Of a stretch of DNA of 64,000 nt, positions 1 to 11,768 are shown piece after piece. How positions within the stretch are numbered: the stretch's first letter is position 1; each line of letters opens with the position of its first letter. A program made the position numbers and the translations under genes. This stretch comes from Hormiphora californensis. Lineage: Eukaryota > Ctenophora > Tentaculata > Cydippida > Pleurobrachiidae. The DNA is taken from the NCBI GenBank assembly GCA_020137815.1, contig CM035354.1, forward strand, positions 6,586,015 through 6,650,014, written 5' to 3'. The notes under the pieces were generated by a model. The model did no database searches, was not told where the DNA came from, and saw nothing but the letters and a program-made list of their open reading frames with translations.

Positions 1-438
1 TGTGCAGTCATATGGGCGTGGCACAATAATATAATTACCTTTTACTAAAAGAAGGGAACAAAATGACGTGGATTTCTTGTCTACCCAGTACCCCCCTTGG
101 GTATGATATCCCCCCTTCTTCTGTCTACGTTTAGTCAGGGATTCTTCCTAAGAAAAGAGGGGACACTGTACCCAAGGTACCCCCCTGTTTTATTCAGTAC
201 GGTGTACCCCTCTCGCGCTAAAAGGGTCTTTACATGACGTACATGAGTTTGAAAGACGTGTGCTTGAAAGCGTGAGGGAAACAGAGAATTGGAAGACGGG
301 CAAAGGGGGACACCGTACCAAACCTGTTGGCTGTTACATAGCAGCATTACCTTGGGCTAGTACTAAAACTATCAGCGATCTGTGATAGTCTATCACAGTT
401 CTGTACCTAACACCCTGATCTTCTAAATAGCTCAGAAA
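1..438. other. 5' flank of IFT52
   Basis: No coding exon is visible upstream of the IFT52 start. Positions about 85-215 are rich in GGTAC followed by C-runs, arranged in loose direct and inverted copies. This is the presumed promoter side of IFT52, but I see no clear TATA box or initiator. Confidence 0.4.
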
Positions 439-3046
439 ATGGACAGTAACAAGGCTCGTGTTGTCCTAGTGAGTTGCAGGAAAAATGAGCAGTTTCACAT
501 GACGACAGGTAAATGCAGCTACAACACTAGTCTTTTTACAACTACAAAAATGCAGACCACACACATAATAGTTTTTCAACAAGTAGTACTGCACACATAT
601 TTCTCCCTTTTTTCGTGTCTACTTTATTTCCCTCGAACTATCTCCCTCTCGATTTTATGTCTTTCGTGCCTTCATCCTACTGACTTAGTAAAAGTATAGT
701 AAAAAGCATAGAATTTAAAGCATAATGTGCAGTGCAGGTCAGCTGTCAGAATCTATTTTATTATTAGTATAATATGCATGCAATGATTGAATATAAATGA
801 ATATTATATTAGCGTGCGAAGTGGTTTATAATATTTGTTAGAACGGGGAAAGTAACCAAGCACATATTTAACTACTTTTCTCTCTCTCTCTCTCTCTCCC
901 TCCCTCCCTTTATCCTTCCTCTCCCAAGGTCTAAAGAGCATGTCACGGCGACTGCGATCTCAGTGGAAAGTTCACCCCCTAAAGGACGATATATCAGACT
1001 CCGTCCTAGCCCAGGCGCAACTAATCGTGTTCATTGGACCTCGGGAAAAGTTCACAAAAACAGAATTTGATGCAATTAATAACTTTATAAGCCGTGGTGG
1101 ATCGGTGAGTCGTGGTGCTGAGCATATTATATTATATTCAGAAGACACCTCTTTTTGAAGAAATATCAATACGTTTTGAATTTCGTTGTTGAGGTACTAT
1201 TTCCCAGGTACCAATTGAACCTACTTTCAGGTTTTGCTATCCCTTGGTGACGGTGGAGAGGGCAAGTACGATACAAATATTAATTTCTTGCTGGAAGATT
1301 ATGGGATAATGATTAATAGTGATAGCGTCATTAGAACTAGCTACTATAAATACTTTCATCCCAAGGTAATGACTAGAGTCATAATGAGCTAACTTGAATG
1401 AGCAGTTTGGCCACAATACTGTCAGTTAAATGCGAGTATTATGGGGCGTTTAAATGCATGTCTGTCTCAGAAAGAATGCTCAAAATACATTACTATTATG
1501 TGGGTAGATTGGATTGCCATATTTGGTAATAATCTGAGAAGTCCTCGCATTCTCAGTAATTGAACGTGTCGAAGTGATCGTCCCCGTATACTATTCAACT
1601 ATGCCAGCAAATGATTGATTATTATGTTGTCAATTCCTTCCCGGGAACCTTCCCCAGCCACTTCCCCAATCTTGATTTACCCTCACAGAGCGTGCTGATG
1701 GAGTGAGCAACATTTCCCCAATCCCCATTATAATATTACATAGTTAAGGAGTAATGTGTAACTACAATCCTCTCCTGGTTCCTTAGGAAGCGTACATTGC
1801 CAATGGGGTGTTGAACAGAGAGATTAACAAAGGGGGCGGCAAGCATGTGGGAGGAGATTTCGACAATGAGAATCCAGTGGGTCAGAATCTGACCTTTGTC
1901 TATCCTTATGGAGCAACGCTACACGTCGTAAAACCATCTGTACCAGTTCTTTCCTCAGGTATTAACTCGCCGCTTGCATGTATAAAGCCGCGATGTTGCA
2001 GATAGACGATAGAAATTGATCTCAATGGCATTTGAAAATTTATTTTTCTCAGGTTCAACGTCGCTGCCGATCAACAGGCCGATTTGTGCGTTTCACCAGG
2101 GCACGGGGAGCAGTGGGAAATTGTGTGTTGTGGGATCCAGTCACATGTTCAGCGATCAGTTTATTGATAAGGAGGAGAACGGGAAATTGTTTGATGTTAT
2201 CATTGACTACCTCACATCTGACAAGGTAATGTAGGTTGTTAGGATCACTAATGTGCATTTTGTTCTAATCCTTGTGTTGTAAAATTTCTCGTTGAGAAAT
2301 GATCAAACAAGGCAAAGTGAGATCTTGTTTCCATTTTGTTTTCAAGCATCTTTTTAGTGGTCCGATCTATGATGATAATCACTTTCCTCCAGATCCAGTT
2401 GAATGCAATAGACGCTGAAGACCCGGAAGTTACCGACTACCACTTTCTACCTGATACCCCAAAACTAGCCGAGCGACTGAAAGCCTGTCTGCAAGAGGGC
2501 GATGACATACCTCGTGACTTTGGGAAGATGTTCGAGCATAATGTGTATAAACTTGACAATGCGCTAGTGCCTAAGGTACCATGATGGAAGATTTGCGAAT
2601 AAGATATTTTGAAGTTTTATTACTCGCTAGTAAGCTATCTGCTCTAACTGCACTGCATCTTTTCAACTCCATATTCTTCTTTTCAGATAGTTCGATCGTA
2701 CCAAGAGTTGGATATGAAGCACGAGCCCCTGACCCTCATCCAACCCAACTTTGAAACACCACTGCCACCTCTCCAACCCGCTGTCTTCCCTCCCGTCTTC
2801 AAGGAGCTCCCAGGACCCTCCCTCGACTTGTTTGACCTGGACGAGCAGTTTGCGTCCTCCAAAACCAAGCTCGCCCAGATTACCAACAAGTGTACTGACG
2901 ATGATATGGAGTACTATGTGAGGGAGTGTGGTAATATTCTGGGAATAACCGGGGACTTGGCCGGGGCAAAGGACGCTAAACACATTCTGGAGCATGTATT
3001 CTTCCAGCTGGTCGAATATAAGAAGATCAATCAGGAGGTTGCGTGA
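439..3046 (+). CDS. IFT52: Intraflagellar transport protein 52 homologue
   Basis: IFT52 is a core IFT-B subunit that helps scaffold the particle carrying cargo along ciliary microtubules. Seven exons fit in phase: 439-508, 929-1104, 1231-1365, 1787-1958, 2053-2225, 2393-2575 and 2687-3046, giving about 422 residues. The N-terminal two thirds match the GIFT domain (GPREKFT, DTNINFLLE.YGI, YFHPKEA, GVLNREI, TFVYP.GATL, HMFSDQF.DKEENGK, AEDPE..DY). The C-terminal part has the family signature KHEPL.LIQP.FETPLP.LQPAVFPP and then LAQITNKCT..D.E and DAKHILEHVFFQ. The short first exon was found by phase: it ends in one G, which restores the Gly-x-Lys-Ser-Met junction seen in vertebrate IFT52. The C-terminus stops soon after NQE and is slightly shorter than in vertebrates. 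No defect is seen. The identification rests on the known family sequence and is firm. Confidence 0.96.
862..928. repeat. (CT)n tract next to IFT52 intron 1 acceptor
   Basis: A pyrimidine run of CT dinucleotides leads into the AG at 927-928. It doubles as the polypyrimidine tract of the exon 2 acceptor. Confidence 0.6.
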
Positions 3047-3484
3047 TAAGAGAGTCTCTAGTTGAGTAATAAGGTCTTGAGTGATATATAATGGAGAAGT
3101 GAGAAGTGAGTTTATTTTTCCTGGGTATTACTAATATAATAAGTTACTTGCAGCTGCGGTTTTTTGCCTTTCCAGCGGCACATTATTATGAGCTAACGTG
3201 TTTTAGGTCTAGAAAGTGTAGTAGCAGGTCTCTACACTATGTCGATAGGTCTGTGTGTGTCTATTTAAGCGGTTTATAATTTGTATAGTGATCGGTGGTC
3301 CAGCCTGTCCGACCAGTTCTCTTGTAAATAGATCTCTAACTTGTCTATAAATGTCCACTGAAAACGTGTTTAACTTAGCACTTCGAGGCATCTTTTGTCT
3401 TGGCAGAGGTCAGATTGACAAGTGCAGGAAGCAGCTAAATACTTCCTCGATTCGTCAGTGCTACTATTGGCGTCACTTCCCCCT

Positions 3485-3591
<107 letters not shown>

Positions 3592-3734
3592 GACGTCACA
3601 GAACCTCTAACCTGACTAAGAAACCACCTGTAAATTTATTCCCTTTATTGGCTAACCACCTAACTGAATCACACGTGTGCTTAGTGCCAACCAACCATCC
3701 TACGAATCTCCTACCCCTTTCCTCACTCTATTAG

Positions 3735-3901
3735 TACCATTTCCCAACTCAAACTAATCAATTCCTGTTTCCTCAGTGAGGAAATTCCTCACTCTTGTAG
3801 CACCACTCTTTGTCTCAAACTAATCAATACCTGTTTCCCCTCTCTAGGAATATCCCCACTCTCCCCCATCTCAAACTAATAAACTCCTGTTTCCACTCTA
3901 G
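3735..3901 (+). repeat. Triplicated 3' splice-site segment
   Basis: Three imperfect tandem copies each carry CAAACTAATMAA, a CCTGTTTCC pyrimidine stretch and a terminal AG (at 3775-3776, 3846-3847 and 3900-3901). CTAAT matches a branchpoint-like consensus. The third AG lies three bases before the start codon of the next gene. Confidence 0.7.
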
Positions 3902-3904
3902 CTT

Positions 3905-6900
3905 ATGACGGGCCAGTTCCCCTGGGATAAGAAGGGTGGCAGCCAGGCATCGTTTCCCTGGAACACTCCCGCACCACCAGCACCAAGTTATCCATGGGAA
4001 AATACCTACCAGACGTATCAACCCCAGAAACAGCAGTATGGTCAGCAGTTTCAACCTTCCTACCAGACTAACTATCAGTCACCCCAATATCAAACACCCA
4101 GTTACCAAACACCTAGTTACCAGACACCCAGCTATCAGACGGGTAGCAGTGCTGGTGGGGGTAGCTACCAGTCCTTTCAACCTTCCTATAACACCCCTTC
4201 CTACAGCTCCTATCAGCAACAGCAGCAGCAGTACCCCCAAAAGTGGCAAAGCAGTGGAAGTAGTGGGACGTGGGATTCCAGTAGTAACCCATTTTATCAG
4301 TCCCAAAAAGCACCCGAAGCCCCATCAAACCTGTTTGTGTTTGGGAAGGATCAGCCCAAGAAAGAAAGTTCCTATGGTTCATTTTTAAAGGAAATGCAGC
4401 AGAAGGAACAACAACAGGAACCTGTTCAGGAGAAGAAACCTAGTTCCTACAGTTCATTCCTCAAGGAAATGAACAAACAAAAAGAAGAGACGGAGCCTCA
4501 GAAGCAATCGAGTGGTGGATCCATCTACAAGGAGGGGAAATCAAGGGCTCTGTTTCCTTGGGAGAAGAAGAAAGAAGAAGAAAAGGTTGAGGTTGATAGT
4601 GGTGGGAATCTGGAGGCAAAGCTAGCAGAGGAGGATGGCAAAGCACGGAAGAAGTTGGGTGATGATAAGAAGAGTGAAGATGTAAAAAAGGAAGAAAAGA
4701 GCACTGCTAAAGAGGAAACTGCAGCATCTAAATCTCCAAAGACTCCCAAGAAGAAGTCACCTCGACCAAAAACAGCCTCGAAAGTAAAGAGTAAAAAAGC
4801 GGATTCCGGAATTACTGAAATGAAGGTTGAAATTTCACAAGCAGCATCTCCTACTAAAGATGATAAATTGGAGAAAGCTACAACTGAGAAATCGGATCCT
4901 GAGAAGAAATCTGAGAAAGAGGGAGAGGCTGAAAAAGTTGAAGTTGAGACAACTACTCAAACAGTAGAAAAGAAGACAGAATCAAGTCCACCAAAAGAAG
5001 AACCTACTCGACCAATAACTTCCCCGGCTAAAGGTGCATCCATATCCCGTTCTTCCTCTGTGACCAAGTTAGCTGGTGGGAAACCCCGGGCCAAGTCAGC
5101 ACCAACAACCCCAGCAGTTCCCAGACACATCAATAAGAAATCGGAAATGCTTGCTCAGAAGTACATGAGTGCTTACGCAAAGCCCAAGATTCCACCTAAA
5201 AAACCTGATAAAGAGGAAAAGGAAGAAAGTCGTAAGTTTGTTTTTCATATTATTGTCTTGCCAAAAATAGTTTGTTGGTTTGTCTGTTTCCTTGTTGGCT
5301 AGTTGGATTGGCTATTTCAAGTTCAGGGAGCGTTATCCCCAAATCGTTTACCCGGCCGTTTATCACCCGTTTATCAAATGTCTAGAGTTCTAGAGGACTC
5401 TATTACCCTTCCCACATTACATCATCCTTTCTCAGGACCTGCTCCAAACTATAGAAGGGAGATTTCAATGAGTGAGTGGGTGTACCCGGCACCCCCTGAA
5501 CCAGTCGACTGGAAGGCACGGTGTAAGTTGCTAATCATTACAAAATATGCACTAATTTCAAGTAGTATGATTTTAGTCCTCAAAAAACACTTCAAAAGTG
5601 ACTTTCTAGACCCGTCGACCTCCCCCGCCCCCCCCCCCCTCTGGCCTTAACCCCTTTCTCCCTCACAGCGGACCAAGGTTTACCCATCCACACAGCACCA
5701 GAAGACCCCGCCGCTGCCCCAGCAGCAGGAGAGGATGGAGGGTCTACTGCCACACTAGATAGTACAAGCCTACGAGAGGCTGCTTTTCAGAAATGGATCG
5801 CCAAGAAAAAAGAGAACAAAACCTTGAAAAAGAGTGATTTGGAAGTCACGGTCATACCTGATACCATTGAGGCGCCTTCTGCTGACCAGATACGACAGGT
5901 AGAACTCCTTCACATCACACTAAAATCTTTTAAACGTATGTACCTTTTTGGTTATGACTATGTTAATGTAGTGTGATAATAGGGCTATACATACGTTTTG
6001 GCTGTGTATGATAGGGGGGGTTCCAACCTATTTCGTGTACGTTTGTACGGAAAAAAACACGGGTTTCCTCAAACAAAAAAATACAAAAAAATACAAAAAA
6101 ATACAAAAAAGTACAAAAAAATAAAAACAGTTTTATATGGTAATTTACCATTATTGTTCGAACTTTTACTGTTTTTAAACATTCTTCCACGCTATTTCAC
6201 GCAATTTAGCACAAAATATATATACATATATACCAAAACTAATTAAAATTAGTAGGCCGGAAAGGTTGCCCTATGATTTGAGCTACCTTTGCCACCGTAG
6301 CATTCACGGGGTAAAAACAGGGTATAACAGAGGCAACCTTTGCGCTTGCCAGCGCAGTGATGCTTCGTCTATCTTCAAAAGGAAATGTACTGGTGCCAAA
6401 GGTAGCTCAAATCATAGGGCAACCTTTCCGGCCTACTAATTTTAATTAGTTTTGGTATAATTTGCATCATTTTTGGGATTTTTCATCCATTTAGATGTAG
6501 TAGAACAAGTACGGAGAGGATGGAATCGCTAAGTTGAATTTTTTTCATTTTTGACGTCATTTTGACGTCATAAAATTACGTGACGACGTCAAAATTTTGA
6601 CGTCATATCATCGGGATTACCTAGATGAAGATACTGACCAAGTTTGAGATCGATTGGATAAGATTTGAGTCCGCTATGGCGAAAAACCCCATATCGTCAT
6701 ATCTATTTTTAAACAGTCATATCACTTTAGACGCGTTTTAAGACCCTTATATGTCGAGTTTTGAAAATTTGCGATGTAGTTTCTGAAAGTTCAGACAATT
6801 TTCTTTCCATGATATAGTCTTCGTTTTTCGATTAGAATCCGTCTTCATGCTGTAAATTGAGCTCAAAGAATTTTGGTCAGAGTCTGAAAAATGACGACTT

Positions 6901-9900
6901 TAAGACGTTCTGTAGGACGTTCCTGGCGATGAAAAGGGACGCCACCTCAACTAATGCACACACATCCAGTAGATCTACCAGCTGTGAAAACGAGAAGTTT
7001 CTATCTCTTTTCGTTTGGCGTGAATATGGTTTATAAAAAGCGTCTCTCCTACGCGCGCGCGTGCGCGCATATGTGTTACACTGAATCTAGGGCAAATGGG
7101 ACCTGTCTGTAACTTCAGTTCCAGATGAGATAGAGACTTGAAATTTTGAACTTAAGTTAATGATCCCGAGCCGGGTATACATTCCAAATTTTAAGTCAAA
7201 CGGATGAATGGGAGCCATGCTATAGGGTAAACCGGGGCAATTCGAACAACCGGGGCAATTCGAACATAGTACTGCCCGTCTCTCACCTAGTTAAGCTATC
7301 ATAATGACGTCATCCTATCTCCAGAAGAAAACTGCTCGTTCGAGCCTGCCCGTTACCACTAAATAGGCTCTAGATCCGGTTTAATTTGGTCGATTTCCGA
7401 TTTGAAAAAACCAGCTGAAAGCTAATAATATCAGCTTTCAGATGGTATAAAAATTATTTAAATATTCGCATGTTTTCATTACAAATTCTGGTAAATTAAG
7501 ATTACCGGGGCAATTCGAACAACCGGGGCAATTCGAACATGGGCAATTTGGTTAACACACCGGGGCAATTTGGTTAACTCCCGGGCCAATGATGTGCAGT
7601 TCTTTGTACCACGTGATCACGCGTGATACCGGGGCAATTCGAACAAGAACGACCAGCGTGTAGATTGCGTGTAGATTACATTGTTCGAATTGCCCCCACC
7701 TCTAACAACACCAGGCGGGAATCTTCTTCTGGTGTTGTGAGGACGTTCACGTGACTCCCACGTGACGAAATAAAGCACTCCTATTGGTGTTGTCCGAATT
7801 GCCCCGGTACCATTTTTTCCGACCAAAATTTTTAAATTAGTTATTTAGTTAAGTAAATGATGGTCCCTAGAGTTGAAATTTATCTTATTTGAAAGATAAA
7901 ATAATGAACTTTAATCCTATATAATTTTTTTCATTGTATCTTTTTTTAAATGGGAGTGAGAACCGATTAAGTAAAAAGTTAACCATTTTGCCCCGGTTTA
8001 CCCTAGCCTTCTGAAATCTGGGTTTTAAGTCAAAACACCCATAAAACGTATAACTGCGTTTCTGGCGGCGCTTTGCTGTTTGGGGGAGGGGGAATGGCAA
8101 CCTTTGCGCTTGCCAGCGCAGTGATTTTACATATAATGTAGCATGCCAAAATCGCGAGAGAAATTTCCCCGAATCGCAATTTCTTACCAAGAAAATTTTC
8201 TCGAATCGTATTTTCTAAGCGAGAAATTTCCCCGAATCGCAATTTCTTACCGAGAAAATTTTCTCGAATCGTATTTTCTAAGCGAGAAATTTCCCCGAAT
8301 CGCAATTTCTTACCAAGAAAATTTTCCCGAATCGCAATTTCTTACCAAGAAAATTTTCCCGAATCGTATTTTCTAAGCGAGAAATTTCCCCGAATCGCAA
8401 TTTCTTACCAAGAAAATTTTCCCGAATCGTATTTTCTAAGCGAGAAATTTCCCCGAATCGCAATTTCTTACCGAGAAAATTTTCTCGAATCGTATTTTCT
8501 AAGCGAGAAATTTCCCCGAATCGCAATTTCTTACCGAGAAAATTTTCTCGAATCGTATTTTCTAAGCGAGAAATTTCCCCGAATCGCAATTTCTTACCGA
8601 GAAAATTTTCTCGAATCGTATTTTCTGAGCGAAAAATTTCCTCGAATCGTATTTTCTAAGTGAGAAATTTCTCCAAATCGCAATTTCTTACCGAGAAAAT
8701 TTTCTCGAATCGTATTTTCTAAGCGAGAAATTTTCCCGAATCGCAATTTCTTACCGAGAAAATTTTCTCGAATCGTATTTTCTAAGCGAGAAATTTCCCC
8801 GAATCGCAATTTCTTACCGTTTATGTATAGCTGGGTTCCGTTTATGTTCATGTACATGTATTATTTATACTTTTTTCACGCACCCACATCCTTCATTATT
8901 TTTTTGTATTTTTTTGTATTTTTTTGTATTTTTTTGTATTGTTTGTATGAAAAAAAACAGGAATTTTGGATACTTTTATGTATGGTCCGTACAAAAAAAT
9001 ACAAAAAAATACAAAAAAATAGGTTGGAACCCCCCCGTATGATACCACGCCCTGGTATTATAGTTTATACCGAAACCAAATTATCGACTAAATGTATCGC
9101 TAAGAGGGGGGTTCACTATTCCCCTCTTTGTTCTAGTGCCATTATGCACTATTAGGTACTATCTAGCACCATGTTTTATTAAATGTCGATATTGCTATCT
9201 CTCTATCTCACTCCCTATTCTTCAGGAACAATTTGAGCAATGGTACAGAGAAAGGGCAGTAGGACTTGACAAGAAGGGACGACAAAAAGAGAAGGAACGG
9301 GAAGAAAAAGAAAAGGAGAAGTCAGAGGCGGCTGCGTTGAAAAAGAAAAACGAAGAGATCGCCAGGAGGTTATGGGAGGAAAAAGATAAGGAGAGAAAGA
9401 AAACAATACGAGAGAAGAAGATCGAAGAAGCAAAGGCAGCAGCAGAAAAGGAGAGGGAAGTAAAAGAAAAGAAGTCAGCGGCTGCGAAGACCTATAGCAA
9501 CTGGAAAAGTAAGAAGGATCCTCTGGTGGTAGAGAAAAAGAAGAAAGAGATAGCCGAGAAGAAAAAGAAGGAGCAGGAAGAACGGGAGGAGAAGGAGATG
9601 AAGGAAATGGAATCACAGAAATCTTTCATGGCTTGGTATGTACATATTTCTTAACTGTGGGGGTTTAATGTGGTCGTTTAGGGTCAGAGAGATCTCACAT
9701 TGGTTACCTAGCATCCCTAACTATGAGATTATGCGAATATATATTCGTTCTTCTCTCGTGACACAGACGCTACTGCCCTGTAACTAAGGATATAACCTTG
9801 GTTGATATTTTCTGACTGATTCACCCCCTACAGGAAAGAGAACAAAGAGGTAGCTGACCGACAGAAGAGGGCTCAACTGGAGGAGGAACGTCGGGAGAAG

Positions 9901-10179
9901 CAACGCAAAGAACAGCAGGAGAAGAGAGCTCATGAGGCAGCCCGGGCACGTGCATTGGAACAGTGGAACGCTCAGAAACAGGAACAACAGAAATCTGCAT
10001 CTCTCGTAAAACCAGATCATGTCTCACCATGGAAAAATGGACCAGGAAAGGCTCCCGTATCGCAGGATCAGTTTCTATTAGCGAATATCAAACATAATAA
10101 GACGACTAAAACTCGACCAAGTTCAGCTAAACCTCGGGATGATTCGGACTTTGTATCTGAAGTTGAATTTGTGCGATAA
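3905..10179 (+). CDS. Charged coiled-coil protein, MAP9/CCDC34-like
   Basis: Five exons fit in phase: 3905-5231, 5436-5522, 5669-5898, 9226-9635 and 9834-10179, giving about 799 residues. Residues 1-130 are rich in Gln, Tyr, Ser and Pro, with a three-fold YQTPS repeat. FPW/YPW motifs recur (GQFPWDKK, ASFPWN, SYPWEN, ALFPWEKKK), as does a twin SSY.SFLKEM. The middle is Lys/Glu/Ser/Pro-rich and disordered. From about residue 500, a long Lys/Glu coiled coil carries spaced aromatic blocks: AAFQKWIAKK, EQFEQWYRE, SFMAWKENK, ALEQWNAQK. Such F-x-x-W blocks in a basic coil are typical of the MAP9/CCDC34/CCDC181 type of microtubule-associated protein; that link is by composition and motif, not certain orthology. 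The start is the first ATG after the AG at 3901. A 3.0 kb nested transposon lies in intron 3. Confidence 0.8.
6233..6455. mobile_element. 223-bp MITE with about 60-bp TIRs and TA TSD
   Basis: The left arm starts CCAAAACTAATTAAAATTAG and the right arm is its near-perfect reverse complement, reaching inward through the CTATGATTTGAGCTACC block. TA dinucleotides flank both ends. It lies inside the larger G7 element. Its interior carries the block GCGCTTGCCAGCGCAGTGAT, which recurs at about 8106, outside this MITE. Confidence 0.75.
7225..8003. mobile_element. 779-bp foldback element, TA TSD
   Basis: The ends are GGGTAAACCGGGGCAA and its reverse complement, each flanked by TA (7223-7224 and 8004-8005). 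Inside, the terminal motif CCGGGGCAATTCGAACA is repeated directly near 7232-7266 and 7505-7540, with more copies to about 7645. Inverted copies occur near 7683 and 7797. The TA duplication suggests a Tc1/mariner-type origin. No coding capacity is seen. Confidence 0.75.
8150..8817. repeat. 63-bp satellite, about 10 copies
   Basis: The unit joins CGAGAAATTTCCCCGAATCG, CAATTTCTTACCGAGAAAAT and TTTCTCGAATCGTATTTTCTAAG. Because 63 is divisible by three, the array is open in several frames on both strands and produces spurious repetitive ORFs. It sits in the right half of the G7 transposon. Confidence 0.9.
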
Positions 10180-10840
10180 AACAGACTTTTTCCCACCCCA
10201 GGACATTTTTGTTGTTTTTTATCTGACCGTTTATTTATCTCTGTTGACCATTTTTAGTGTTTAAAAAGCTCTGTAGATACATGTGTATAGGTTTTGTATA
10301 AATTATGTTGCTTAAAAGTTTTGTGTTTCTCTTTTTTCTATGTTTATGATCCCGTTGCCACTGTGCACCACACACACTACAGTTTTGGCGTGCCTACTGT
10401 AACGCGCGAAGACTGACACACGGTAAAAGTCCAACATGTGTGTGTTCTGTGCGCCAAACGATTGTATACTGCGCGTTGCTTCAGGACAGCCGCTGTAGCT
10501 CAAAGTACCGAGTTCTAATTTACCTCCCTCTTTCCAATTATAGCAAGTATGATGGTTTCGTCCCAGTTCGATCAGGGTGGAAATAAGGAAGATAAGAAGT
10601 ATGTTTTGGATGGGGTAATCAGGAGAAATAACAAGAACGAGTTCCCCAAGGTATGAACCAGTGAGTAGAGAGTGTGTAACTCTCGTCTCTTCTTTTTTTT
10701 TTCTAGTCGGCCTCCTCTGAAGCTTCATGACATTGATACCTATTGTATTAATCATTGCTTGACGAACGCTCCATCTATTCTGTGTCCTCCGTTCTTTTAA
10801 TTTCCTTTACTGTGGGGAAATTGACCACTTCACATTGTAA

Positions 10841-11664
10841 GGGGGGGGGGACATGTTAATTGTTAATAAATCACCTCTTTTTTTCGATTTTGTTAATTAA
10901 CAAAATTAACAAAATTAACAAATGCTAAAAGAATGTTCTTATTGGTTAATAATACGACTTTAACTGGTTTAATTTTATAGTTTAATGAATTATCTAACAC
11001 ATATATACCCAAACAAGGCCTTTTCCGATAACCAAAGTCCGACATACAGGTTTTTTGGCTCAAAATCGATTAAATTCCAAAAGTTACAAATATTTCAATT
11101 TAGCGTATAAAATCTCACTTTAACGTAATTTTTAAATTGGTAATCGATTCTTTGGACGTAATAAGATGATGTACAACGTTTCTGTTGAAAAAAGAAATGA
11201 AATTTTCCCAAAATCAATTTTTTGGTCAAGGATTGAAAATTTGCTTCGCTACAAATCCTTGTGTTTTTTTAGAAAAATTGATTTTTGGGATATTTTTCGT
11301 TTTAAGGTAAATTCATGAGTTTTATTTAGTTTTTAGGGTGCGAAAATGTTGGATTAGTGTCATTTGACTTCAATTGCGGTTTAGTTTGGCTAGTATTTAT
11401 TAACATTTACAAAATGGAATAAATCGCTGTAGAAAAGCCGTAGTAGAGGTAGTAGGGGTATGTAAATCGTACAGAATGAACAAATTTGCTCGCAGAACAA
11501 GTGTTAAATACTAAAAATACGTGCTAAAGGGGATTTAGATGACATAAATGGCAGGGAATGGCATTTGTTAACGTTTGTTAACTTTTTGTTAATTTGTTAA
11601 TAAATCACCTGTTTTCTCGATGTTAATATTAACAAAGTTAACAAAATTAACATGTCCCCCCCCC
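10841..11664. mobile_element. 824-bp foldback element with G-run termini and 8-bp TSD
   Basis: The left end is a run of ten G followed by ACATGTTAATTG. The right end is ATTAACATGT followed by nine C. CATTGTAA flanks both sides (10833-10840 and 11665-11672; the first C merges with the C-run on the right). Subterminal TTAATAAATCACCT blocks, next to TTAAC/GTTAA repeats, occur at both ends. The terminal G-run and 8-bp duplication match the design of the 6014-9036 element. No ORF is seen. Confidence 0.8.
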
Positions 11665-11708
11665 CATTGTAACTTGTGTTAGTTGACATGTTCCCGGTCT
11701 GCGTAGCA

Positions 11709-11768
11709 TCTGTCAGAGCATTGGCCTGACCCTGTTCTCAGAACTGTGGCCAGAGCATTAGCCTGGCA
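11709..11768. mobile_element. 60-bp ultra-short element with 8-bp TSD
   Basis: The flanks are perfect 8-mers, GCGTAGCA at 11701-11708 and 11769-11776. The body is two diverged copies of a module close to TCAGAGCATTGGCCTGAC. The same module builds the elements at 29649-29671, 35130-35194 and 51998-52072. Confidence 0.75.

Larger units (their letters stand above)
6014..9036. mobile_element. 3.0 kb foldback DNA transposon with G7 termini and 8-bp TSD
   Basis: The left end is GGGGGGGTTCCAACCTATTT and the right end is its reverse complement. The flanks are identical 8-mers, GTATGATA at 6006-6013 and 9037-9044, so the insertion is intact at its ends. Just inside both ends are inverted (AATACAAAA)n-type tracts (6075-6120 and 8898-8940, plus 8994-9020). 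The interior carries two smaller foldback elements (6233-6455, 7225-8003) and a 63-bp satellite (8150-8817). No transposase is seen, so it is non-autonomous. An 8-bp duplication fits hAT- or Merlin-type transposases; the superfamily is not settled. Confidence 0.82.

Noticed and set aside
8030-8857. Long repetitive ORFs on both strands
   Set aside because: These are by-products of a 63-bp satellite whose length is divisible by three.
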